DNA from: Corynebacterium halotolerans
GTDB taxonomy: Bacteria > Actinomycetota > Actinomycetes > Mycobacteriales > Mycobacteriaceae
DNA length: 64,000 bases
Reading direction: 5' to 3'
Assembly: GCF_001056295.1 (NCBI RefSeq)
Contig: NZ_JVMD01000023.1
Coordinates: forward strand, 1-64,000
The position numbers and the translations under genes were made by a program. The notes below the pieces were generated by a model. The model made no database searches. It worked only from the letters and a program-made list of their open reading frames with translations, and was not told where the DNA came from. Positions 8,928 to 20,679 of this stretch are shown one piece after another (within the stretch, counting starts at the first letter, position 1; each line of letters begins with the position of its first letter).

Positions 8928-10148
8928 ATGCTCCAGGATCGCTTGATCGCGCTGCCCGACCGTTGGCGCCGCCTCATCGCCGTCGTCGGCGCCATCTTCG
9001 CCATCGCCGTCGTCGGTTTCCAGATGTACCGCGCGGCAACGTATTACATGATGGACGTCGAGGTTTTCCAGGATGCCGGCTGGGCCCTGCGCCGCGGCCA
9101 GGACCTCTATTCGGAGGATTTCCCCACCCGCTCGGGCTACCGCTTCATCTACCCGCCCTTCGCGGCGCTGCTGTTTTATCCGCTGACGTGGGCGGGGCCG
9201 GTGACGCTGCAGATCATCTGGACGGCCGGCACCGTCGCCGCGGTGTGGGCGATGCTGTGGATGGTCGCAACCCGCCTGGGCGTGCCCGCGCCGAAGGTGG
9301 TCGCGGCGCTGCTGCTGGGCCCCGCGCTCGTGCTGGACCCGCTGCTGGAGAACATCAACTTCGGCCAGATCAACGTCTTCCTGGCGCTGCTCGTCGTCGC
9401 CGACGTCCTGGGCTTCCTGCCCAAGAAGCTGCGCGGCCTGGGCATCGGCATCGCCGCGGGCATCAAGATCACCCCGGCCGCCTACGCGCTGATCTTCCTG
9501 GTGCGCAAGGACTACCGCGCGGTGCTCACCAGCTTCCTGTGGTTCCTGGCCACCGCCGCCATCGGCTTCGCCATCCGTTTCCGGGAGTCCATCTACTTCT
9601 GGACCGACGAGTTCTTCGAGGGCAACCGCGGCGGCGCCCCCACCTACGAAGCCAACCAGGCCCTGTCCGGCCTGCTGGCCCGCGCGACGATCCAGGACCC
9701 GGCGCTGAACATCATCGTCATGGCGTGCTTCGTCATCGGCGCGATTCTGGCGGGCATCGCCGCGTACCGTTTCGAGCGCCGCGGCCTGCGGGTGGCGTCG
9801 CTGGCCGTGGTGGCGCTGGCGGTGTGCTTCGTCGGCCCGTACACGGTCAGCCACCACTGGTCGATCACCATGATCTTCCTGCCGCTGATCTTCACCTTGC
9901 GCCGCCCGTGGCAGATCGCGTTGGCCATCGGCTTCTACGTCGCGCACCTGCTCGCGCCCTACGACACCTTCCCCGGCAACCCCTGGGGGCACGCCCTCAA
10001 CCCGGCCGAATGGGTGTGGGGCAACCTGCAGGGCATCTTCGGTGGCATCGCCTTCGTCGCGCTCATCGCCTGCGCGTTGCGGGCGGCGGCACCGGCGGAC
10101 GGGCCGCGCGGGCTTGACGACGACGTCGCAAAGCCACAAGCCGCCTGA
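8928..10148 (+). CDS. GT-C (GT87/DUF2029) polyprenyl-phosphate mannosyltransferase
   Basis: A 406-residue integral membrane protein with about 10 hydrophobic segments. It has the DUF2029 marks: an early acidic DVEVFQDAGWALRRGQDLY loop, the YPPF motif, and NINFGQINVF. Family members in mycolata use polyprenyl-phospho-mannose to extend lipomannan and lipoarabinomannan or phosphatidylinositol mannosides on the outer face of the membrane; which linkage this one makes is not readable. TACGTT lies 6 nt before the ATG (leaderless). The last residues contain a back-to-back pair of the 11-base words described under findings. Confidence 0.85.
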   Translation: MLQDRLIALPDRWRRLIAVVGAIFAIAVVGFQMYRAATYYMMDVEVFQDAGWALRRGQDLYSEDFPTRSGYRFIYPPFAALLFYPLTWAGPVTLQIIWTAGTVAAVWAMLWMVATRLGVPAPKVVAALLLGPALVLDPLLENINFGQINVFLALLVVADVLGFLPKKLRGLGIGIAAGIKITPAAYALIFLVRKDYRAVLTSFLWFLATAAIGFAIRFRESIYFWTDEFFEGNRGGAPTYEANQALSGLLARATIQDPALNIIVMACFVIGAILAGIAAYRFERRGLRVASLAVVALAVCFVGPYTVSHHWSITMIFLPLIFTLRRPWQIALAIGFYVAHLLAPYDTFPGNPWGHALNPAEWVWGNLQGIFGGIAFVALIACALRAAAPADGPRGLDDDVAKPQAA

Positions 10149-10194
10149 CCCGGAAAATCCACCCGAAATCCGTGGCCGCCCGGTGTGACGCGGG

Positions 10195-10200
10195 TAATAT
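10195..10200 (+). promoter_or_regulatory. Probable -10 of the glycine cleavage operon
   Basis: TAATAT, AT-rich against a GC-rich background, lies about 75 bases before the riboswitch. No good -35 is seen 17 bases upstream (GTGGCC), so the promoter may be activator-dependent or use the -10 alone. Confidence 0.5.
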
Positions 10201-10269
10201 CGCGGGCGCAACGAGGGGCGGCGGAAACCACGCCGCCCCGCACGCGACAACCGCATAGCCGCCACCAGC

Positions 10270-10515
10270 TGCGGCGGGAGAGGCCGGCGCACCACGCCCG
10301 GCCGCCGTAGGGGCAAATCCTCCCCGGGACACTCTCAGGCACCAGCACCGTCACAGCGAGGCACCTCTGGAAAGAGTCGCGCGCACTCGTCTGCGCCGTG
10401 ACCGCCGAAGGAGAAACTCGGCGCCCACCGCACCCCGCACCGCACCCCTCGCGGCGGCGGCGCGGCGGCCGCGCCGGTTAAAGCTCTCAGGCACACGCGA
10501 CAGAGCGGGGAGGGC
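10270..10515 (+). promoter_or_regulatory. Tandem glycine riboswitch
   Basis: Two consecutive glycine aptamers precede gcvP. The first has GGGAGAG, GCCGCCGTAGGGGCAA and CTCTCAGGCACCA, followed by the linker ACAGCGAGGCACCTCTGGAAAG. The second has GACCGCCGAAGGAGAAACTC and AAAGCTCTCAGGCACA, then GACAGAG. These are the conserved core strands of glycine riboswitches, which bind glycine and usually switch gcv genes on. The leader extends roughly from 10207 to the ATG at 10609. The second aptamer has a long GC-rich variable helix (about 10428-10480). Confidence 0.95.
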
Positions 10516-10555
10516 CCCGGTGCTCCGGCGCGCCCCGACTCATGAAGGCGGCGAC

Positions 10556-10591
10556 GGCGGGGGACCGGAAACTCCGACCACCGCCCCCGCC
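10556..10591 (+). promoter_or_regulatory. Putative riboswitch expression-platform hairpin
   Basis: GGCGGGGG (10556-10563) pairs perfectly with CCCCCGCC (10584-10591). The stem ends just before the GGAAGG ribosome-binding site (10595-10600). There is no U tract, so translational control or a partly intrinsic terminator are both possible. Confidence 0.45.
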
Positions 10592-10608
10592 ACCGGAAGG
10601 CCCAATCC

Positions 10609-13660
<3,052 letters not shown>

Positions 13661-13668
<8 letters not shown>

Positions 13669-15037
13669 CGCGAACACCACCCCGCAGGCGACCCCGGAAG
13701 GGGCCGGACAGGCTTCTCCGGAGGAGACCGGACGGGCGACGACGAAGGTGACCGCGCTGCATGATCTGCACGCCGAGCTGGGTGCCCGGTTCACCGACTT
13801 CGGCGGCTGGGACATGCCGCTCAGGTACGGCAAGGAGCTGGAGGAGCACCGCGCGGTGCGCGAGTCCGCCGGCGTCTTCGACCTGTCGCACATGGGCGAG
13901 GTCCGCATCACGGGCCCGGACGCCGCCGCGTTCCTGGACCATGCGCTGATCTCGCGCATCTCCGCCGTGGCGGTGGGCAAGGCGAAGTACTCGATGATCT
14001 GCGACGCCGATGGCGGCATCATCGATGACCTGATCGTCTACCGCCTGGGTGACGAGGAGTTCCTGGTCGTGCCCAACGCCGGCAACGCTCCGGCCGTGGT
14101 GGCCGAATTGCACTCGCGCCGCGGTGGCGGGGCCTTCGACTGCGCCATCGCGGACGAGACACTCGAGACGGCGCTCATCGCCGTGCAGGGGCCGCGCGCC
14201 GAGGAGATCGTCGCGGCCGTCGTCGTCCCGGCCGGGGGTTTCGGAGGTGACTCTGATGCCGCCGCCGACTCGGATGCCGCTTCCGACGATGCCACCCCGA
14301 CCGTCGCCGGCCTGGGGTACTACGCCGCGCTGCCGGGCGTGATCCGCGCGGGTGACGGCGCAGGTGAGGGTGGCCCGGGTGATGGCACGGACATCTCCGT
14401 TCTCCTCGCCCGCACCGGCTACACCGGCGAAGACGGGTTCGAAATCTTCGTGGCCAACGACGGTGCCCGCGCCACGTGGGACGCCGTCATGGCGGCCGCG
14501 GCGCAGCTCGGTGGCGGTGCCGGGGGCGCGAACGGCGACGGCCTCCCCGTGGCCGTGCCCTGCGGTCTCGCTTCCCGCGACACGCTGCGCCTGGAGGCCG
14601 GCATGCCGCTGTACGGCAATGAACTGTCCCGCGACGTCACGCCCGTCGACGCCGGGCTGGGGATCCTCGCCGCCACGAAATCCAAGGAGGACTTCGTCGG
14701 CCGCGACGCCATCGTCGAGGCCAAGCAGTCCGGCCCGGCGAAGGTACTCATCGCCCTCGCCGGCGAGGGCCGCCGCGCCGCACGGGCCGGGTACCCGCTT
14801 GTCGACGCCGACGGCACCGCCATCGGCGAAGTCACCTCCGGAGCCCTCTCTCCGACGCTGGGCCACCCCATCGCCCTGGCCTACGTCGACGCGAAAGCCG
14901 GGGTCGCCGCCGGGCTGCTCGCCGCGGACGACCCCGCCAAGCCGACGCCCGTTGAGGGAGCGGGCGTGTCCGTGGACGTGCGGGGGAAGGCGTTGCCGTA
15001 CGTCGTCGTCAAGCCCCCGTTCTACACGCGCCCCTGA
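13661..15037 (+). CDS. gcvT: Aminomethyltransferase, T protein
   Basis: GcvT releases ammonia from the aminomethyl-lipoyl GcvH and makes 5,10-methylene-tetrahydrofolate. The 458-residue protein has [36 protein letters not shown] and the C-terminal [17 protein letters not shown] block. It is longer than the usual 360-370 residues: about 30 disordered residues at the N-terminus and a Asp/Ala-rich loop near residues 195-215. The ATG at 13661 has GAGGAG upstream and overlaps the gcvP stop, indicating coupling. It lies in the riboswitch-controlled operon. Confidence 0.96.
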
Positions 15038-15117
15038 AGCCCGCCCGGCACGACCGACCACCATCCGACACAATTGAACCCACCGCCCCGACGGGGCCCA
15101 GACCAGGAGGAACCATC

Positions 15118-15504
15118 ATGGCCGACCTGCCCACCGACTACCTCTACTCCGCCGAACACGAGTGGGTGAACTCCACCGACGTCAACCCCGGCGACGTCGT
15201 GCGAGTCGGGATCACCCAGTACGCCGCCGACCAGCTCGGCGAAATCGTCTACGTCGAACTGCCCGAAGTCGGCGCCGAAGCCGAAGCCGGCGAGCCCTGC
15301 GGCGAAGTCGAGTCCACCAAGTCGGTGTCCGACATCTACGCGCCGGTCTCCGGCGAGGTCGTGGCGGTCAACGAGGACCTGGAGGACTCGGCGGCCGTCA
15401 TCAACGACGACCCCTACGGCGAAGGCTGGATCTACGAAATCCGCGTCACCGAGGTCGGGCCGCTCATGGACGCCGAGGCGTACGCCGCCGAAAACGACGA
15501 CTGA
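15118..15504 (+). CDS. gcvH: Glycine cleavage system H protein
   Basis: GcvH is the small lipoylated carrier that shuttles the aminomethyl group between GcvP, GcvT and lipoamide dehydrogenase. The 128-residue length is normal. The lipoyl acceptor is Lys68 in GEVESTKSVSDIYAPVSG. A strong AGGAGG lies 7 bases before the ATG. It follows gcvT after 80 bases, and a hairpin at 15579 probably ends the operon. Genes for lipoate synthesis or the L protein are not in this window. Confidence 0.97.
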   Translation: MADLPTDYLYSAEHEWVNSTDVNPGDVVRVGITQYAADQLGEIVYVELPEVGAEAEAGEPCGEVESTKSVSDIYAPVSGEVVAVNEDLEDSAAVINDDPYGEGWIYEIRVTEVGPLMDAEAYAAENDD

Positions 15505-15578
15505 GCCGGGCGGCGGCAAGCGGCGAGGTCGGTCGCCGGTGGAAGAGGGGAAGCGGAGCGCCGTTCCGAGTGCCCCTC

Positions 15579-15610
15579 CGCGGCGATTGCGTAAGAGTTA
15601 CGTCGCCGCG
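15579..15610 (+). terminator. Hairpin after the gcv operon
   Basis: CGCGGCGA and CGTAA (with a bulged TTG between) pair with TTACG and TCGCCGCG across a GAG loop, 75 bases after gcvH. It has no T tract. It also separates gcvH from the truncated fic gene. Confidence 0.45.
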
Positions 15611-15746
15611 AACCCCCAATATGCGCAAGGATAAGTCTTAACATTGCGCACCCGGCCTCGAAGGGATCGCGCGATTCCTCCTGCGGTCCGAGGCGATCGC
15701 TTCTTCCCGGATCGAAGGTCTCGCGCCGGCCCCCGACAAGGTCGCC

Positions 15747-16766
15747 ATGGCCGAGTTGGCCCAACGGGAAGAGATCGCGGGATTCTCCCGAACCGCCGGG
15801 CTCGTCGCCAACAACGTTTCCGTCTTGCGGAAGCTCGGGCAGGCCATCGGCGAGTCCATGCCCGATGCGGGCGTGACGGTCGACGAAATGGTCGCTCTGC
15901 ACGCGGGCTTGCTCGGTGATGAGCGCCTGGAGGGATTGCGCACCACCCAGAACTGGATCGGGGGATCGAGCTGGACGCCCATCGGGGCCGAGTTCGTTCC
16001 GCCTCCTCCGGAGATGGTGCCCGACCTCATGCTGGACCTCGCCGACTACATGAGCGGCGCCGAGCATGGTGCCCTGATTCAGGCCGGCATCGTTCACGAC
16101 CAGTTCGAAACGATCCATCCCTTCGGTGATGGAAACGGGCGGATCGGCCGGGCTCTGATCCACGCGATCCTTCAACGCCGCGGCTTGACGCCGTCGCCGG
16201 TGCTGCCCGAGAGCATGGTGTTGGGGACATGGTCCGACAACTACGTTGACGGGCTGACGGCATTCCGGTCCGATGATCGCGAGCCGGGCGAAATGGTCGA
16301 TGCGACCGGCTTGGCGCGGTGGTTGTCGACGTTCGTCGAAGCCGCGGACATCGCCGTCGAGCAAGCGGACGATTTGTCCCGGAAGATCGGGGACCTGGCG
16401 GTGGAATGGGATGAGCGTTACGAACAGTACCGGATGGAAAATGGTAAACGCCGAGCTCTTCGAGTGGATTCCGCTGATGCGCGAATTCTCGCGGGGTTGC
16501 CGGATACGCCGGTGTTGACCTCGGCGACGGCGGCGGATGATCACGGGATATCGGCGGCTGCCGCGCGGCGCGCACTCGATGATCTCGCCGGAGCCGGGAT
16601 CCTGCGCAAGCGGTCCATGGGAAAGCGCACGTATGGCTTCGTCGCGGATGAGCTGCTCGATCTCGTCACCATCGCGGAACGTCGCTTGGCGAGTACGCGG
16701 TTCGACACCGCGTTGGCTCCTCCCAGCGGGCGCGCGGTGCCCGAACGGCCACGACACGGGAGCTGA
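15747..16766 (+). CDS. Fic-domain protein, 5'-truncated
   Basis: Fic enzymes transfer AMP (or other phosphate groups) to target proteins. The 339-residue reading frame has the complete catalytic motif HPFGDGNGRIGR (residues 124-135) and a C-terminal winged-helix region (about 250-320), as in the large Fic-wHTH proteins. The first ATG is 15747, but the same frame continues upstream to a TAA at 15639 and still encodes IARFLLRSEAIASSRIEG, the inhibitory-helix motif of class II Fic proteins. No ATG, GTG or TTG lies in that upstream stretch, and the roughly 60-80 residues that normally come first are missing. It is either a decaying gene or a shortened Fic without its inhibitor. Codon use is less GC-biased than in its neighbours, hinting at transfer. 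Confidence 0.75.
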   Translation: MAELAQREEIAGFSRTAGLVANNVSVLRKLGQAIGESMPDAGVTVDEMVALHAGLLGDERLEGLRTTQNWIGGSSWTPIGAEFVPPPPEMVPDLMLDLADYMSGAEHGALIQAGIVHDQFETIHPFGDGNGRIGRALIHAILQRRGLTPSPVLPESMVLGTWSDNYVDGLTAFRSDDREPGEMVDATGLARWLSTFVEAADIAVEQADDLSRKIGDLAVEWDERYEQYRMENGKRRALRVDSADARILAGLPDTPVLTSATAADDHGISAAAARRALDDLAGAGILRKRSMGKRTYGFVADELLDLVTIAERRLASTRFDTALAPPSGRAVPERPRHGS

Positions 16767-16795
16767 ATCTCGGGATCAGTCCGATTGGGGCCCGT

Positions 16796-16827
16796 AAACC
16801 ATGGGATCAATGGTGATCCCGTGGTTT
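16796..16827. terminator. Bidirectional hairpin between fic and hrpB
   Basis: AAACCATGGGATCA and TGATCCCGTGGTTT form a 14-bp stem (one U-G pair) with a 4-base loop ATGG. It lies between two convergent genes and can end transcription from both. Confidence 0.65.
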
Positions 16828-16858
16828 GAGTCCCGTGGTTTGGATGCCGCCCCCGGCC

Positions 16859-19654
16859 CTACTTCCGCCGGTTCGTCCGTTTCGTCGCCTGCGCGGTCCA
16901 CGGGTCCTCGGGCCACGGGTGCTTGGGGTAGCGGCCGCGCATCTCGGCCCTGACCTGCGCATACGGCCCATCCCAGAAGCTGCGCAGGTCCTGCGTCACC
17001 GCCAGCGGCCGCCCCGCCGGCGACAGCAGCTGCAACTGGACGGGCACGCGGCCGTCGACGAGCGCCGGGGTGTCCGCCAGCCCGAAACACTCCTGCAGCT
17101 TCGCGGCGAGCACCGGCGGGGCCTCCGCCGCCGCCCCGACCTCGGGATAATCGACGCGGATGCGCGACCCGCTCGGCACCTCGAGGCGTTCGGGCACCAG
17201 CTCATCGAGCCGCGCCGCCTCCGGCCACGGCAGCAGCCCCCGCAACTGGTCGACGCCGATCGGCTTCGGCGAGGTCGCCGCCATCGCCGCCCCGAGCAGT
17301 TCCTCGGCCCGCGCGGCAAGCCCGGCATCGCTCACATCGGGCCATGGGTCGCCGATTTCACGGTGCAGGAGGGCAAGGCGGCGTCGCAAAGCACCGGCGT
17401 CCTTCGACAACCCCACGTGCGTGCGCAGCGCCGCCGGGTCTTTAGCGAACAACTCCCGCCACGCCCGACGGCACCGCTCGGCGTCGGGCGCGAGCGGGTG
17501 CGCGCCCAGCTCGATCGCGCCGAGCAGCTCCCGGCGCCGGGCGGTGACCTTCGGCTTCGCATCGGAATTCGGCTTTGCGACGCCCACCTCCACCCCTTCG
17601 GCCGACAGCCCCGATGCAGCCCAGCACGCCAATTCCCGGGACGCCGGTGCCGCCGCGCGGATGACCGCGCCCGCCCGGCCCGCGAGGCGACCGCCGGCGC
17701 GGCCGACGTCGGCGACGGCCAGCCAGTCATGCCCGCGGAGCTCCGGAGGGGCGGTGGCGGCGGTGCCGCCGGTGAAGAGGTACTCGTCGGATTGCGCCGA
17801 ACGTCGCTTGGCCAGGCGATCCGGCCAGGCCAGAGCCGTGACCAGCGCGATGGCGTCGGCCATGGAACGGGTGGGCACGGCGTCGGGCGGCGGGGGCATG
17901 GTCTCGGCGACGGCGTCGACGGCGGCGGAATGTTCCCCCGCCAGCCGCATGAGTCGGGAGGCGTCCGCGCCGGAGCGGTTGCCGCCGCGTTCGCCTCGGC
18001 CGGGGGCGCGGGTGAGGTCGCCGCGGGGGGATTCGTCGAGAAGCGACACCGCCTCCGCCGCCCGCTTCGCGCCGAGGACCGCCGTGCCCGCCAGCAGCGC
18101 ACGGCCGAGGCGCGGGTCGACGGGCAATTCGGCGAGGACCTTGCCCAGGTCGGTGATGCGGGCGTCGGTCGCGGGTTCGGCCCCGACGGCGGCGCGGCCG
18201 GGATCTATGGCGCCGGAATTGAAGGAGCGGGAATCGATGGCGCCGGGGTCCATGGCAGCGGAGTGGATGGCGGCAAGTTCGATGGCACCGAGCGCGGCGA
18301 GCGTCCCGTGGGCGGCGGCGACGTGGCGGGGCGGGGGAGCGTCGGGAAGCGGCAGGCCGACCGCGCCGGGAGTGCCCCACGCGGCGACGTCGAGCATGGC
18401 GCGGGTCAGATCGGCGACGGCGATTTCGGGGGCGGGCCAGGCGTCCAGGCCGGCCCATTCGGACTCGCCGATGCAGCGCACTGCCAGACCGGGGCCGAGT
18501 CGGGCGGCGCGGCCGGCGCGCTGCTCCGCCGACGACTTCGCGCACGACGTGGTGACCAGCCCGGACATCCCGCGCGCCAGATCCAGGCGCGGGCCGCGCG
18601 ACAGGCAGGCGTCCACCACCGCACGCACCCCCGGCACAGTCAGCGAAGACTCGGCGATGGCCGTGGACACGATGATCCTGCGGGGCCCGCCCGGGGAGCC
18701 GCCGCGGACCACGCGGTCCTGCTCGCCGGCGCGCAATTGGCCGTGGAGGGCCAGGATTTCGACGCCGCGGGAATCCGCCGTGCCCGAAGCATCTGCGCCC
18801 GGGGAACCCGGGCGGCCGGGATCACCGCCGCCCAACTCCATGCGCCCGAGCGCTCCGACGACATGCTCGACCTCGCGGACGCCGGGGACGAAGACGAGGA
18901 CGTCGCCGCCATCGGGCGCCTCCTCCAGCGCCCGCGCCGCCTCCCCGGCCACGTGATCGAGGAATGGCCAGGTCACGCCCCGATGATCCAACCGCGGCAC
19001 CGCCGGCGGCGCCCACCGCACCGTCAACGGGTGCAGCACCGAATCCGCCGCGACGATGGGCGCCGGCGCGCCGGGCGTGCCCAACAGCCCCGCGAACCGC
19101 GGCGCATCCACGGTCGCCGACATGGCCACGAGCACCAGGTCATCGCGCAGCTCCCGCAAATCGCGCAGCATGCCCAGCAGAATGTCGGAGTCGAGGTTGC
19201 GCTCGTGGACCTCGTCGAGGATGACGGCCGAAACGCCGGGCAGGTCGCCGTCGCGAAGCAAACGGCGCGTGATCACGCCCGGCGTAGCGAATTCCACCGA
19301 CGTTTCCCGTGAAACCCGGCGGTCACCGCGAACCGTGTAACCGACCGCGCCCCCGAGCTCCGCGCCCGACAGCTCCGCCAGCCGCCGAGCCGCCGCGCGC
19401 ACGGCCACCCGCCGCGGCGCGGTCACGATCACGCGGCCCGGCGCCTCCGCACCCGACCCCGCCCGAGCCGCCACATGATTGGCCACCACCGGCGGCACGA
19501 CCGTCGTCTTGCCCGTGCCCGGCGGCGCCTGCACCACCGCCACCGACCCACCCAGCGCGGCATCCAGGTCGCCCGCGACGGCGGTGAAGGGCAGGCCCGC
19601 GCCGATGGCGGACACGTCGAAGGGCGGGGCACCCGCCGGAAGCTGGCCGGTCAT
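16859..19654 (-). CDS. hrpB: ATP-dependent helicase HrpB (DEAH/RHA family)
   Basis: HrpB is a DEAH-box NTPase of unclear cellular role. The 931-residue protein has Walker A APPGTGKTT (residues 43-51), DEVH (147-150) with VILDEVHERN, the SAT motif VAMSATVDAPRF, and STAIAESSLTVPGV plus QRAGRAAR in the second RecA domain. The C-terminal HrpB domain ends with LAVTQDLRSFWDG. It is about 100 residues longer than usual. One extra piece near residues 455-490 is a repetitive stretch encoded by a degenerate minisatellite. The ATG at 19654 follows CATGCT by 7 nt; an ATG four codons upstream is possible. Confidence 0.92.
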   Translation of the reverse strand: MTGQLPAGAPPFDVSAIGAGLPFTAVAGDLDAALGGSVAVVQAPPGTGKTTVVPPVVANHVAARAGSGAEAPGRVIVTAPRRVAVRAAARRLAELSGAELGGAVGYTVRGDRRVSRETSVEFATPGVITRRLLRDGDLPGVSAVILDEVHERNLDSDILLGMLRDLRELRDDLVLVAMSATVDAPRFAGLLGTPGAPAPIVAADSVLHPLTVRWAPPAVPRLDHRGVTWPFLDHVAGEAARALEEAPDGGDVLVFVPGVREVEHVVGALGRMELGGGDPGRPGSPGADASGTADSRGVEILALHGQLRAGEQDRVVRGGSPGGPRRIIVSTAIAESSLTVPGVRAVVDACLSRGPRLDLARGMSGLVTTSCAKSSAEQRAGRAARLGPGLAVRCIGESEWAGLDAWPAPEIAVADLTRAMLDVAAWGTPGAVGLPLPDAPPPRHVAAAHGTLAALGAIELAAIHSAAMDPGAIDSRSFNSGAIDPGRAAVGAEPATDARITDLGKVLAELPVDPRLGRALLAGTAVLGAKRAAEAVSLLDESPRGDLTRAPGRGERGGNRSGADASRLMRLAGEHSAAVDAVAETMPPPPDAVPTRSMADAIALVTALAWPDRLAKRRSAQSDEYLFTGGTAATAPPELRGHDWLAVADVGRAGGRLAGRAGAVIRAAAPASRELACWAASGLSAEGVEVGVAKPNSDAKPKVTARRRELLGAIELGAHPLAPDAERCRRAWRELFAKDPAALRTHVGLSKDAGALRRRLALLHREIGDPWPDVSDAGLAARAEELLGAAMAATSPKPIGVDQLRGLLPWPEAARLDELVPERLEVPSGSRIRVDYPEVGAAAEAPPVLAAKLQECFGLADTPALVDGRVPVQLQLLSPAGRPLAVTQDLRSFWDGPYAQVRAEMRGRYPKHPWPEDPWTAQATKRTNRRK
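18195..18290. repeat. In-frame minisatellite inside hrpB
   Basis: Degenerate units of the type GGAATCGATGGCGCCGG are repeated about five times (GGATCTATGGCGCCGG, GGGTCCATGGCAGCGG, GTGGATGGCGGC and others). On the coding strand they give AAMDPGAIDSRSFNSGAIDP, absent from typical HrpB. The frame is kept, so the protein seems to tolerate it as a loop. Confidence 0.6.
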
Positions 19655-19820
19655 GGCCACCAGCATGCCAGCCGCCCCGGATCGCCCCCGCAACCGGTGA
19701 ATCCGCGGCGCCGGCGGACTCCGCCGCGCCAGGCGAGGCCCCCGCAACCGTTGAGCCCACCCCTCCAAGGGGGAACGGCACCGGACATGTCGTTCACCGG
19801 CGAACGTAGTATCGGGGGCG

Positions 19821-20621
19821 ATGGACATCATCGACAGCCACTTCCACATCATCGGGGCGCGCGACCTGCAGCCGGACAAGGCCTTCGCGCCGCCCCCGTT
19901 CACCGTGGACCGGTACCTGCAGCTCACCGACCGCATGGCCGACGTCGACCGGTGGTCGCGCGTCGTCGGTGGCGTCGTCGTCGGCGGTTCCGCCCAGACC
20001 CGCGAGGAGACGCTGGGCGAGGCCCTGGAGGAACTGGAACTGGAGGCCCGCTCGCGGGGGTTCGCGCGCGAGAGCGGGCGCAACTTCATCGGCATCATCA
20101 CCGGCACGACCGACCTCGGCGCCGACCGCGTGCTGTCGCTCGACGCCAAGGGCATCCGCGGCATCCGCTTCAACCTGTTCAAGGGCCAGGAAATGGCCGT
20201 CGGCGACCTGGAGACCCTCGCCCGCAAGGTCCACGACCTCGCCGGCTGGACCACCGAGGTGTACTTCGACGTCTCCTCCCGCCCCGAGGTCGCCGACCTG
20301 CTGCCGCAGCTGCCCGCCGTGGCCATCGACCACCTGGGCATGTCGGCGCAGGGCATCGACCGCGTCGTCGAACTCGCCGCGGAGGACGTGCGGGTGAAGG
20401 CGTCCGGCTTCGGCCGCCTGGAATTCCCCGTCGCCGACGCCCTCGAGCGCATCCACGCCGCCAACCCCCGCGCGCTGATGTTCGGCACCGACCTGCCGGG
20501 CACCCACGCCGCGCGGCGCTTCGACCGCAGCGACGTCGACGTCATCCTCGACGTCCTCGGCGAATGGGAGATGCCGCGCGTCATGCGCGACAACTCGCTG
20601 GCGTTCCACAAGTTCGACTGA
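19821..20621 (+). CDS. Amidohydrolase family 2 protein
   Basis: A 266-residue TIM-barrel hydrolase of the amidohydrolase-2 (PF04909-like) family, which includes metal-dependent decarboxylases and lactonases. Metal-binding marks are IIDSHFHIIG at residues 2-11, the IDHLG strand near 172 and MFGTDLPG near 225. The substrate cannot be told. TAGTAT lies 8 nt before the ATG, so the transcript is probably leaderless. It sits between two unrelated genes, divergent from hrpB. Confidence 0.85.
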   Translation: MDIIDSHFHIIGARDLQPDKAFAPPPFTVDRYLQLTDRMADVDRWSRVVGGVVVGGSAQTREETLGEALEELELEARSRGFARESGRNFIGIITGTTDLGADRVLSLDAKGIRGIRFNLFKGQEMAVGDLETLARKVHDLAGWTTEVYFDVSSRPEVADLLPQLPAVAIDHLGMSAQGIDRVVELAAEDVRVKASGFGRLEFPVADALERIHAANPRALMFGTDLPGTHAARRFDRSDVDVILDVLGEWEMPRVMRDNSLAFHKFD

Positions 20622-20679
20622 GGGCCGTCCGGACGTTCGGCCCCAGCCGTGATCCGGCACGGCGAGTAAGGTTCCCCTC

